Shown here: one piece after another, positions 6,210-13,550 of the stretch
Layout of the letters: each line of letters opens with the position of its first letter
Numbering within the stretch: position 1 is the stretch's first letter
Origin: Flavobacteriales bacterium UBA7519
GTDB taxonomy: Bacteria; Bacteroidota; Bacteroidia; Flavobacteriales; Weeksellaceae
DNA: 15,406 nucleotides
NCBI GenBank assembly: GCA_002476905.1
Contig: DLND01000055.1
Coordinates: forward strand, 16,160-31,565
Reading direction: 5' to 3'
Translations under genes and position numbers: made by a program
Notes under the pieces: model-generated
The model's input: only the letters and a program-made list of their open reading frames with translations
Told to the model about the DNA's origin: nothing
The model's database searches: none

Positions 6210-7391
6210 TTATTGATTTGATTTTGATTTAAATGTTCTAAATATATTCATCAAAAATACAATTAAACTAAACACAACGAGTTGAATTCCTACATAATTC
6301 CATCCGCCTAGTTCCCAGCATTTCAAACCAATAAAAGTTCCGATGGCTCCGCCAGCAAAATAAGAAGTCATATAAATCGTATTGATTCTGCTGTTCGCTT
6401 TTTGGTCTAATCTGTAAATCAACGCCACATTCGTCACTTGAATCGATTGCACGCCAACGTCGATAAAAATTACAGCCAAAATAATTGATATTAAATAACT
6501 TGGAAACAGAAAGATAATAACCGAACCTGCTAATAAAATAATACTTGCAATCAATTGCGTTTTGCCGGAACCACCTTTGTCAGAAGCTTTTCCAATCATT
6601 GGTGCAACTAATGCGCCTGCAATTCCCAGCATTCCGAAAAGACCGATGGTGTCAGAACTATAATTGTAAGGTTTTTCTACCAAAAGGAATGTCAGCGTTG
6701 TCCAGAATGAGCAAAAAATGGAAAATGCAATTCCTCCCATTATTGCATATAATCTCAGTTGTGGAAATCGTTTTAACTGATAAAATGAGGATGAAATTAA
6801 TTTAAAATAAGAGTCTTTGAACGTGGGTTTTACACTCGGTAATTTGAAATAGACAAAAGCCAATGAAACAACCGAAAACACAGCCGAAATATAATAGACC
6901 ATTTTCCAATTGCTCCATTCGGAAATATAACCGCTGAAAACTCTGGCCATCAGAATTCCGACCAGAATTCCTGTGAAAATAATCCCGACATTTTTTCCTT
7001 TTTCATTACCGGATAATTCTGCAGCCATTGGTAAAATCACCTGTGCTGCGACAGCGGTCAAACCAAGCAGTAAACTAAATAAAAAGATGAAATAATAATT
7101 GGAAACCAGTCCGATTGCTGCCAAAATACAGAATAATATAGCCAGCAAAATCAGAATCAAATTCTTACGATTGACTTTGTCTCCTAATGGAACCAAGGTC
7201 AATAATCCTGCGCCGTAACCGACTTGTCCCAAACCGACCATAATTCCCATTTTGCTTTCGGAAACTTTAAATGTTTCTGCAATCTGATGCAGAATTGGCT
7301 GTGCATAGTAGATATTTGAAACACAAATCCCTGCTACGACAGCCATCCCGAGAACCTGAACTTTACTCAGTTTCGATTGTTCTTCTATCAT
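6210..7391 (-). CDS. MFS transporter, AraJ/drug-efflux-like
   Basis: This 393-residue major facilitator has about twelve hydrophobic segments. The N-terminal stretch CVSNIYYAQPIL in helix 1 is typical of a common group of AraJ-like exporters. Motif A appears as VPLGDKVNRKNL, around residues 66-78, in the loop between helices 2 and 3. This group is usually annotated as efflux of drugs, sugars or other small molecules driven by the proton gradient; nothing in the sequence fixes the substrate. The ATG at 7391 comes 3 bases after the stop codon of the aldo/keto reductase, so the two are almost certainly co-transcribed and translationally linked. With hydrolases and a reductase in the same unit, export of a detoxified product is a reasonable guess, not a demonstrated role. 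Confidence 0.93.
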   Translation of the reverse strand: MIEEQSKLSKVQVLGMAVVAGICVSNIYYAQPILHQIAETFKVSESKMGIMVGLGQVGYGAGLLTLVPLGDKVNRKNLILILLAILFCILAAIGLVSNYYFIFLFSLLLGLTAVAAQVILPMAAELSGNEKGKNVGIIFTGILVGILMARVFSGYISEWSNWKMVYYISAVFSVVSLAFVYFKLPSVKPTFKDSYFKLISSSFYQLKRFPQLRLYAIMGGIAFSIFCSFWTTLTFLLVEKPYNYSSDTIGLFGMLGIAGALVAPMIGKASDKGGSGKTQLIASIILLAGSVIIFLFPSYLISIILAVIFIDVGVQSIQVTNVALIYRLDQKANSRINTIYMTSYFAGGAIGTFIGLKCWELGGWNYVGIQLVVFSLIVFLMNIFRTFKSKSNQ

Positions 7392-7394
7392 CGA

Positions 7395-8339
7395 TTATTT
7401 ACTCGCTTCATTAAGAATTTCCAAATCTTCCGAATCCAATTCCAAGTTCGGAGCATCGAAAATCGTTTGCAATTGTCTTTCGCTTGTAGCACTTACAATT
7501 GGCGCAGTAATTAATGGATTTGCTAGAAGCCAAGCCAAAGCCACAGTTGCAGGTTGAGATTGATGTTTTTCGGAAACTTTATCCAATGCTGCTAAAACCG
7601 CTTTACCTCTATCATCAAAATATTTTTTGATTCCGCCACCTCTTGTTGTTTTTTCAAAATCGGCTTCAGTTCTGTATTTTCCGGTTAAGAAACCTGCAGC
7701 CAAAGACCAGTATGGAAATGCACTTAATCCGAATTTTTCTACCAATGGTGCATATTCGGTTTCGAATTTTTCTCTTTCCACCAAATTATAATGTGGTTGA
7801 AGAGCAACATATTTCGGGAAATTATTTTTCTCAGCCACTTCAAAAGATTCAATTAATCTTTCAGGGGAAACATTGGAAGCAGCGATGTATCTGACTTTCC
7901 CAGCTTTTACAATTTCGTCATAAGCCGATAAAGTTTCTTCAACTGGCGTTTTGTTATCATCAAAATGCGTGTAATACAAATCGATGTGGTCTGTTCCAAG
8001 ACGTTTCAAAGATTCGTCAACAGACTTTAAAATATGTTTTTTACTGATGTCGAAGCCGTGTTCTTTGGTTTCAGAACCTACTTTTGTTGCGAGCACAATA
8101 TCCTGACGATTTTTTCTTTCCTTCATCCATTTTCCGATGATTTCTTCGGATTGTCCTCCTTTTCCATTAACCCACCAAGAATAAGTGTCGGCTGTATCGA
8201 TGAAGTTGAATCCACCTTCTGTGAATTTATTAAGAATGTTGAATGATTCTTTCTCATCCAAAGTCCATCCAAAAACATTGCCTCCAAAATTGATTGGAGC
8301 GATTTCTAAGTCTGTATTTTTAATTAATCTTTTTTTCAT
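7395..8339 (-). CDS. Aldo/keto reductase
   Basis: This is a 314-residue cytoplasmic oxidoreductase of the aldo/keto reductase superfamily, reducing aldehydes or ketones with NADPH. The catalytic tetrad is visible: Asp48 in FIDTADTY, Tyr53, Lys86 in LATKVG and His125 in YYTHFDD. The loop GGQSEEIIGKW (61-71) and the C-terminal cofactor region IVSATSERQL (281-290) are also typical. The family resemblance is to the YajO/general-stress-type reductases rather than the short AKR5 type. The length is normal and the start MKKRLI is unambiguous. It lies 10 bases after the upstream exported hydrolase and 3 bases before the MFS gene, inside the four-gene unit. The substrate cannot be read from the sequence. 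Confidence 0.95.
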   Translation of the reverse strand: MKKRLIKNTDLEIAPINFGGNVFGWTLDEKESFNILNKFTEGGFNFIDTADTYSWWVNGKGGQSEEIIGKWMKERKNRQDIVLATKVGSETKEHGFDISKKHILKSVDESLKRLGTDHIDLYYTHFDDNKTPVEETLSAYDEIVKAGKVRYIAASNVSPERLIESFEVAEKNNFPKYVALQPHYNLVEREKFETEYAPLVEKFGLSAFPYWSLAAGFLTGKYRTEADFEKTTRGGGIKKYFDDRGKAVLAALDKVSEKHQSQPATVALAWLLANPLITAPIVSATSERQLQTIFDAPNLELDSEDLEILNEASK

Positions 8340-8349
8340 TTTAAATATT

Positions 8350-9342
8350 TTATTTCAAAAATTCTTTGACAGGTTTGATGAATTGGTCAAAAACTTCGAT
8401 GTGCGGAAGATGTCCTACATTCTCGATTTCTACCAATTTTGAACCTTTTATTTTTTGTTGAGTAGCTTTTCCCAATAAGTCATATCGTCCCATCGTTTCA
8501 GCTATTTTCGGGTCTTTTACGTTGGCTTTTCCTATGGCTGTTCTGTCTCTTGTTCCGATAATTAATAAGGTTGGAAGATTCAGATTTTGAAATTCATAAA
8601 CCACTGGCTGTGTGAAAATCATATCCGAAGTTTTAGCGTTTACCAAAGCCACTTTTGGATAATCTGGAGACTTTATCCAGCCTGTCAACAGATAAACCCA
8701 TTCGTCATATTCTGGTTTCCATTGGTTGTCGTAATAGAAGCCGTTTTGATATTTTTTGGTAGATTCATAATCGGCTTTTAGTTCGGTTTGATAATTCTTA
8801 TCGATAGATGCATAAGGTGCAACAAGTTTCCAATCTTCCAATCCGATTGGATTTTCAAGAATTAATTTTTCAACCGTTGTAGGATACATTAATGTAAATC
8901 TTGTCGCCAGCATTCCACCCATCGAATGTCCCAAAAGATAAATTTTATCTAATTTCAATTCATCCAAAATGGCTTTCGTATTTTGAGCCAATTGCTGAAA
9001 ACTGAATTGATACTCTGTAGGTTTTGATGACTTTCCAAATCCAATTTGGTCAGGAACAATCACTCGATAGCCTTCTTTTGTCAAAGCCTGAATCGTTGTT
9101 TTCCAATAGGCTCCATTGAAGTTTTTTCCGTGAAGCAGAACAACTGTTTTTCCAATGGTTTTTTCGGGTTTGATGTCCATATAAGCCATTTTCAAATCCT
9201 GATTCTGACTTTTGAAATTGAGGAAATGAACTGGATAAGGATAGTCGTAATTCGTCAGCATAATATCCAAAACCGGACGTTTTTCTTGACTGAAAAATAA
9301 GGTCGAAATAATAAGAAATGTGAGGGCGAAAATCTTTTTCAT
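8350..9342 (-). CDS. Exported alpha/beta hydrolase
   Basis: This 330-residue alpha/beta hydrolase carries a signal peptide: two lysines, a hydrophobic stretch and a cut before Gln19 or Glu20. The oxyanion motif LLHGKNFNGAYW spans 69-80. The nucleophile elbow GHSMGG holds Ser140, and the likely partners are Asp266 in GTRDRT and His311 in NVGHLPH. A conserved PDQIGFGKSSKP block (97-108) is typical of the epoxide-hydrolase/esterase type. It is first in the four-gene unit, with the aldo/keto reductase 10 bases downstream. A second, unrelated exported hydrolase closes the unit, so two periplasmic hydrolases bracket a cytoplasmic reductase and a transporter. The chemistry is probably ester or amide cleavage; the substrate is unknown. 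Confidence 0.94.
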   Translation of the reverse strand: MKKIFALTFLIISTLFFSQEKRPVLDIMLTNYDYPYPVHFLNFKSQNQDLKMAYMDIKPEKTIGKTVVLLHGKNFNGAYWKTTIQALTKEGYRVIVPDQIGFGKSSKPTEYQFSFQQLAQNTKAILDELKLDKIYLLGHSMGGMLATRFTLMYPTTVEKLILENPIGLEDWKLVAPYASIDKNYQTELKADYESTKKYQNGFYYDNQWKPEYDEWVYLLTGWIKSPDYPKVALVNAKTSDMIFTQPVVYEFQNLNLPTLLIIGTRDRTAIGKANVKDPKIAETMGRYDLLGKATQQKIKGSKLVEIENVGHLPHIEVFDQFIKPVKEFLK

Positions 9343-9368
9343 AGAACAATGATAAAGCTTTTTCGCAA

Positions 9369-9401
9369 CAATAATAGAGCCTGCGCATTGATTAAATCAA
9401 T
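9369..9401 (-). promoter_or_regulatory. Weak promoter candidate and palindrome ahead of the four-gene unit
   Basis: On the minus strand, ATTG (9401-9398) and TATTATTG (9376-9369) are 21 bases apart, each one base off the flavobacterial TTTG / TAnnTTTG consensus. The downstream element ends 26 bases before the ATG at 9342. A perfect 13-base palindrome, TTGATTAAATCAA (9388-9400), overlaps the upstream element and could be an operator, though short A+T-rich palindromes arise easily by chance here. Confidence 0.3.
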
Positions 9402-9419
9402 AATTGTATATTAATAAAT

Positions 9420-10001
9420 CTAAGACAAATGCGCAATGCACAGCTCACGAATGTTCCATAATTCGTCTAAAGAATAATGAATTTCAGGATGTTCTGAAAG
9501 CCATTTTTTCAGATAATTTTTATGGAATTCAATTTTGAATTGGTTGATTTGATGAGGTTGGATTTCTGTTTCTTCCAAAAGGTCATTGATAAAATCATTT
9601 TCGGAGGAGTTTTTTTTTGTGAAATCCAGAATCTGATTTTTGAATTTCAGATAATTATGCGCTTCTGGAATATATTCTAATTTGTCACTCTGAGGCTCTC
9701 GAAGAGTCTCAAAAACGGATTTGATTTTCGGCGTATTGATTCCATTCATTTTGAAAATTCCGAGAATCAATTTAAAATGCGGTTGATTATTTTCTTCGGC
9801 TAATATTTTCAGAAGAGCGTGTTTTGTACTGCAAGTTCCGTATTCGTCAATGAAAACTGTCGCAAGATTATCTTTGTTGAGGTTTCGTCGATAAGGTAAA
9901 TTCCTAATGAATTCAGAAGCTGAATGAAAATCAAAACAATTATTTTTCAGAAATAGTTGCGAGATTTCGCCATTAGAATTAATTTCAAAATTGTAATTCA
10001 T
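9420..10001 (-). CDS. Uncharacterised protein with a transglutaminase-like Cys-His-Asp pattern
   Basis: I do not recognise a named family for this 193-residue protein, which lacks a signal peptide and membrane segments. Its layout resembles the transglutaminase/papain-like core. Cys57 starts a helix in DEYGTCSTKHALLKILAEEN, like the GxCxxKA..L..LL helix of that fold. His115 follows in EAHNYLKF and Asp126 in ILDFT, matching the H...strand...D-x-T order of transglutaminase-like proteins. The C-terminal 60 residues are probably helical. This reading is inference from residue order only. Residues 98-106 (ETLREPQSD) are encoded by a copy of a repeat found three more times in the neighbouring gap, so the loop between Cys57 and His115 may come from an inserted repeat. 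It stands apart from its neighbours, with 77 bases to the hydrolase gene and 172 to the DUF6157 gene. Confidence 0.75.
   Translation of the reverse strand: MNYNFEINSNGEISQLFLKNNCFDFHSASEFIRNLPYRRNLNKDNLATVFIDEYGTCSTKHALLKILAEENNQPHFKLILGIFKMNGINTPKIKSVFETLREPQSDKLEYIPEAHNYLKFKNQILDFTKKNSSENDFINDLLEETEIQPHQINQFKIEFHKNYLKKWLSEHPEIHYSLDELWNIRELCIAHLS
9683..9710 (+). repeat. Repeat copy inside the coding sequence of the unnamed protein
   Basis: The plus strand shows the pattern GTCA-N2-CTGAG-N4-TCGAAG at 9684-9704, the same as the three copies at 10021-10163. The copy keeps the reading frame of the minus-strand gene and encodes ETLREPQSD. Confidence 0.6.
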
Positions 10002-10020
10002 TTTTTTATTTTAATTGGAA

Positions 10021-10163
10021 CACTTCGACAAGCTCAGTGTGACTCTCCAATACTAACAGTTAATTGACAATGTCAGTCTGAGCGGAGTCGAAGACTTCAT
10101 ACAATCTCAAGCTAATTAACTAATGAAATACGTATTGTCTGTCAGGCTGAGGCTCTCGAAGCC
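10021..10163. repeat. Cluster of three repeat copies, one inverted
   Basis: Three copies fit GTCA-N2-CTGAG-N4/5-TCGAAG: one on the minus strand at 10021-10043 (plus-strand reading CACTTCGACAAGCTCAGTG), and two on the plus strand, at 10071-10095 and 10140-10163. The first two face each other and can form an imperfect hairpin of about 75 bases. Units of this kind are, to my recollection, common intergenic repeats in flavobacteria. Apart from these copies the 172-base gap shows nothing I recognise. Confidence 0.65.
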
Positions 10164-10173
10164 CTCCAAACAA

Positions 10174-10587
10174 TCACTTTTTAGACCTCATCGCCTTAAC
10201 TTTTTTGATAGAATCATCTTTCAACAATTGCTGATATTCTTCCGACTCAGCAGGAATCAACTTGACTTTCGAATTCTGATTATGAAAAATCCCAAATCCA
10301 TTTTTCTTGGCTAAAGGCGAAGTTCGCAGACAAGCCTGACCTTTTGAAAAATAATTTTGTTTCTCTTGTTCCAATTCTGAGGACGAAATATCATTTCGTT
10401 CCGCAAAAATTTCGAAGAGTAATTCGTCGGAAGTATATTTCAGAGGATGTTTGGAAAGTTTCTCGTATTGATAATTGGCAATCGTCTTTTTATCATTTTT
10501 CACAACCGGAATTACCGATGCCAAAACCGGAGAATCTTCTGCGATTTCTATTAATGTGTTGGTGTAATTGGTGGTGTGGGTTTTCAT
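10174..10587 (-). CDS. DUF6157 family protein
   Basis: This 137-residue soluble protein matches what I recall of the DUF6157 family, which has no known function. The start MKTHTTNYTNTLIEIAEDSPV, the central TSDELLFEIFAER (52-64) and the signature FSKGQACLRTSPLAKK (80-95) are the conserved blocks. The C-terminus is lysine-rich. Its ATG overlaps the TGA of the upstream lipoprotein gene by four bases (ATGA), so translation of the two is probably coupled. It is the last gene of the symporter-lipoprotein-DUF6157 unit and is followed by a repeat cluster rather than a clear terminator. The family assignment is fairly firm; no function is claimed. Confidence 0.85.
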   Translation of the reverse strand: MKTHTTNYTNTLIEIAEDSPVLASVIPVVKNDKKTIANYQYEKLSKHPLKYTSDELLFEIFAERNDISSSELEQEKQNYFSKGQACLRTSPLAKKNGFGIFHNQNSKVKLIPAESEEYQQLLKDDSIKKVKAMRSKK

Positions 10588-11186
10588 TGTGAAATACTTT
10601 TCGCGAAATCCTTAAATATTTTTTTGTAGGTCTGCTTCAACTGAGACAATTCAGAAGGAGTTATTCCCGAAGCATCTAATTTCTCTAATATAGAAACAGC
10701 CTCATTAGAATAAATATTTTCCTTTGTATTTAGATTGTATAAATCGAATAATATGTGGTATTCTCGTTTGTATTTGATGTCTTTATAATCAATAATTTGC
10801 AATGTTTTTGGTTTGGAAATATCAGAGTCAGTAGTCATAAATCGGATAAACATCATATAATCTAAATCCGGATTGTCTATTTTTATTTTTTCTAATAATT
10901 CCTTATTGATGATTGGTAAAAATTTGAAATTGTCAAAATAATCATTCTTTAATTTTTGAGTCAAATTTTGTCCAAATAAATTGGTAAAGTCATCTGTAAT
11001 CATTTTATTAAAAACAACATCTTGAGTCGGATTATTATTCTTCAAAACAAGGATTTTTCCATAGACTGCATTTGATTTTGTTTCTGATTTTTTTAATAGA
11101 GCATAATCTGCGGAAGTGTAACAAGAATTGAGGACTATCAGTAAAATTAAATAAATAATAGTTTTTGTAATACGTAATATGTTCAT
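10584..11186 (-). CDS. Small uncharacterised lipoprotein
   Basis: This 200-residue protein has a lipoprotein signal peptide: a hydrophobic stretch at about 10-19 and the lipobox L19-N-S-C22, so Cys22 should be lipidated. The mature part is mostly charged and polar, with possible strand segments such as YGKILVLKNN and DYMMFIRFMTTD and a helical end rich in Lys and Leu. I know no family for it. I use the ATG at 11186; a TTG one codon earlier would add a single residue. It begins 14 bases after the symporter stop codon and its own stop overlaps the DUF6157 start by 4 bases, so all three genes look co-transcribed. No link between its role and the symporter can be shown from sequence. Confidence 0.82.
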   Translation of the reverse strand: MNILRITKTIIYLILLIVLNSCYTSADYALLKKSETKSNAVYGKILVLKNNNPTQDVVFNKMITDDFTNLFGQNLTQKLKNDYFDNFKFLPIINKELLEKIKIDNPDLDYMMFIRFMTTDSDISKPKTLQIIDYKDIKYKREYHILFDLYNLNTKENIYSNEAVSILEKLDASGITPSELSQLKQTYKKIFKDFAKSISQ

Positions 11187-11200
11187 CAATTTAAGAGTAA

Positions 11201-12775
11201 TTAATTAGCCAATTTTAAATTCTCAGACCTCACCAGCCACAACCCAACAAAAGTCAAAAACCCATTCAGGATAATCAGCTCCACACCGATTCTGTAATCT
11301 GTATTATTTGTTACCAGATAATTAATCAGATAAGTTACAACAGGCGCCAAAATCGTCACTGCCAAGATGGAATATTTCTTCGTGATTTGATATTTCGTCA
11401 AAATTCCGAAAGCAAATAATCCCAACAACGGCCCATAAGTGTAACCCGCAATTTCCATTATCAGATAAACAATCGATTTATCATTAATCGCTTTGAAAAC
11501 CATTATCAAGGCAAAGAAAATCACAGTAAAGGTCAAATGAACTTTCATTCTCAGATGTTTCTTTTGTTTCTCGGTTTTTTGCTGGTCTTCGTTCAGGTTT
11601 AATAAGTCCACACAATAAGAACTCGTAACCGCCGTCAAAGCACCATCAGCAGAAGGAAACAGAGCGGAAATCAAACCAATGATGAAAATCACAGAAAGCG
11701 CCATCGGGAAATGCCCTTGTAGGGATAGAGCAGGGAACAGGTCGTCGCCCATTATATTTTTGATTTGACCCGCAGAATCTTTGAATCCAAAAGTATTCGT
11801 AATCACTTCTTTTCCGTCCACCATCGTCGAGATTTGTCCGTAATCTGCGCCGTGTTGCATTGCAAAAAGATAAAGCAGACCGCCTAAAAACAAGAACGCC
11901 AGATTCACGAAAAGCAAAGTTCCGGCAAACGTCAACATATTCTTTTTCGAGTTTTTCAGGTTATCCACCGAGATATTTTTCTGCATCATTTCTTGGTCAA
12001 GACCTGTCATTGCAATCGTAATGAACATTCCACCCAGAATCGTTTTTAGGAAAAATGTTTTAGAATTCACATCCGTGTTGATAAAATGTGTGTATTGCTT
12101 CTGTTCCAGAATAGAGAATGCTTCCCCAAAAGACAGATTAAGATTTGATAAAATATAAACAATACATGCAAACAAACTGATAATCATAAAAGAAGTTTGC
12201 AACGTATCGGTAATTACAATCGTCTTCACGCCGCCTTCAAACGTGTAAAGCAAAATCATCAGAAGCAACACAAAAGCCGTTACCCAAAAAGGAACACCAA
12301 GATTTTCCAATAAAAAAATCTGAAGAATATTAACCACCAGATACAATCTCGCCGTCGCACCAATTGCTCTCGAAATAATGAAAAATACAGAACCAATCTT
12401 ATGTGCCTCAACATTGAAACGTTTCCCCAGATAAGTATAAATTGAGGTCAGATTCATCCGGTAATAGAGTGGAAGCAGAATCCCTGCAACGATGAAGTAA
12501 CCGATGAAAAACCCAATTACCATCATATAATATTCGAAACCACCAAAAGGATTTTCGCCTCCTAAAAATTTCCCAACTGTTCCCGGAACCGAGATAAAAG
12601 TTACGCCCGAAAGTGATGTTCCAATCATCCCAAACGCTACCAGCCACCATTTACTTTTTTTGTTTCCAATAAAAAAAGACTGGTTGTCTGAGTTGCGACT
12701 TGTAAAATAAGAGATGACCAAAAGCCCGATAAAATAGGCAAAAACGAATAATAGTAAAACAGTTCCCGGATTCAT
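11201..12775 (-). CDS. Sodium:solute symporter (SSS family)
   Basis: This 524-residue inner-membrane transporter belongs to the SSS family, which moves sugars, amino acids, vitamins or organic acids together with sodium. It has about 13 hydrophobic segments. Typical family blocks are GTSLSGVTFISVPG (52-65), the TGLDQEMMQ region (257-265) and FPSADGALTAVTSSYCVDLL (373-392), which contributes the Ser/Thr side chains used for sodium binding in this family. A charged cytoplasmic segment follows at about 395-412. Start and length are normal. It is the first gene of the unit that continues with a lipoprotein and a DUF6157 protein. The substrate cannot be named; the general sequence resembles symporters annotated for sugars or sialic acid, but that is weak evidence. 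Confidence 0.94.
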   Translation of the reverse strand: MNPGTVLLLFVFAYFIGLLVISYFTSRNSDNQSFFIGNKKSKWWLVAFGMIGTSLSGVTFISVPGTVGKFLGGENPFGGFEYYMMVIGFFIGYFIVAGILLPLYYRMNLTSIYTYLGKRFNVEAHKIGSVFFIISRAIGATARLYLVVNILQIFLLENLGVPFWVTAFVLLLMILLYTFEGGVKTIVITDTLQTSFMIISLFACIVYILSNLNLSFGEAFSILEQKQYTHFINTDVNSKTFFLKTILGGMFITIAMTGLDQEMMQKNISVDNLKNSKKNMLTFAGTLLFVNLAFLFLGGLLYLFAMQHGADYGQISTMVDGKEVITNTFGFKDSAGQIKNIMGDDLFPALSLQGHFPMALSVIFIIGLISALFPSADGALTAVTSSYCVDLLNLNEDQQKTEKQKKHLRMKVHLTFTVIFFALIMVFKAINDKSIVYLIMEIAGYTYGPLLGLFAFGILTKYQITKKYSILAVTILAPVVTYLINYLVTNNTDYRIGVELIILNGFLTFVGLWLVRSENLKLAN

Positions 12776-12794
12776 TGTTCAAAATTGAATTGAA

Positions 12795-12802
12795 CAAAAA
12801 TA
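12795..12802 (-). promoter_or_regulatory. Candidate -7 element of the SSS symporter unit
   Basis: On the minus strand this reads TATTTTTG, a match to TAnnTTTG ending 19 bases before the ATG at 12775. No convincing -33 element is seen, and the surroundings are A+T-rich, so a chance match is possible. Confidence 0.4.
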
Positions 12803-12864
12803 GTTTTTTTTATGAATAAAGCTTTTATTAACCTACATCAATTAATTAAAACCTTTTAAGCATC

Positions 12865-12872
12865 TAACTTTG
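12865..12872 (+). promoter_or_regulatory. Bacteroidetes-type -7 element of the YceI gene
   Basis: TAACTTTG matches TAnnTTTG and ends 33 bases before the ATG at 12906, leaving a leader of about 25 to 30 bases that is almost pure A/T (ATAAATAAAAAAAAAACAATTC-like), typical of well-translated flavobacterial genes. A -33 TTTG is not evident. Confidence 0.55.
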
Positions 12873-12905
12873 TGGTATTAATAAATAAAAAAAAAACAAT
12901 TCATT

Positions 12906-13478
12906 ATGAAAAAGTTATTCTTATCGTTTTTATTTGCAACAATCAGTATTTTAGGATTTTCGCAAACTACTTGGAATGTTGATCCAATGCATTCTTCGTT
13001 CAATTTTAACATCAAACACATGGGAATTAGCTTTGTACAAGGGCGTTTTGATAAGTTTGAAGGAAAAGTTGTAACGACTGCTGATGATCTTAGCAATGCA
13101 AAATTTGATTTTACTGTTAACACAGCTTCTGTAAATACAGGTGTTGAGATGCGTGATAATCACTTGAAAAGTGCAGATTTCTTTGATGCAGAAAAATTTC
13201 CTACTATGAAATTTGAAAGTACTTCTATCAAAAAATTAAAAGGAAATACTTATCAGTTGAAAGGAAAGTTAACAATCAAAAATGTTACAAAACCAGTTAC
13301 TGTAACTGCTGTTTATGGTGGTAAGAGCAAAGATCAGCAAGGAAATGAGAAATTAGGTTTCCAGACCACTTTCAGAGTTAACAGATTAGATTATAATATC
13401 AGTTATGATCCAACAGGTGCAGGTGTTGCAAAAGATGTGGATGTTGCCGTATATGTAGAGTTTGTTAAAAGCAAATAA
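12906..13478 (+). CDS. YceI family exported protein
   Basis: This 190-residue protein belongs to the YceI family, lipocalin-like beta-barrels that bind long isoprenoid lipids in the periplasm. A signal peptide of about 19 residues ends before Gln20. The mature protein starts with the usual TTWNVDPMHSSFNFNIKHMG block (21-40), and the family signature HLKSADFFDAEKFPTMKFES occupies 86-105. The ending RVNRLDYNISYD...VDVAVYVEF is also typical. Length and motifs are complete. The gene stands alone between a divergent symporter unit and a convergent MFS gene, with its own -7 promoter element and a strong terminator directly downstream. In other bacteria YceI proteins are linked to osmotic, acid or base stress; nothing here specifies the ligand or role. 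Confidence 0.96.
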   Translation: MKKLFLSFLFATISILGFSQTTWNVDPMHSSFNFNIKHMGISFVQGRFDKFEGKVVTTADDLSNAKFDFTVNTASVNTGVEMRDNHLKSADFFDAEKFPTMKFESTSIKKLKGNTYQLKGKLTIKNVTKPVTVTAVYGGKSKDQQGNEKLGFQTTFRVNRLDYNISYDPTGAGVAKDVDVAVYVEFVKSK

Positions 13479-13500
13479 TTCAATTTTTAGTGCATATTCC

Positions 13501-13550
13501 AAAATAGCAAAAAGCTTTCCCCATTATGGAGAAAGCTTTTTTGCTATTTT
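13501..13550. terminator. Strong bidirectional terminator between YceI and the MFS gene
   Basis: AAAATAGCAAAAAGCTTTC (13501-13519) pairs with GAAAGCTTTTTTGCTATTTT (13531-13550) with only a one-base bulge and an 11-base loop. Both strands give a stem bordered by T-rich sequence. The right arm covers the stop codon and the last codon of the convergent MFS gene. Confidence 0.85.

Noticed and set aside
10021..10163. CRISPR-like array
   Set aside because: Only three imperfect units occur, in mixed orientation and with unequal spacing, and there are no cas genes.
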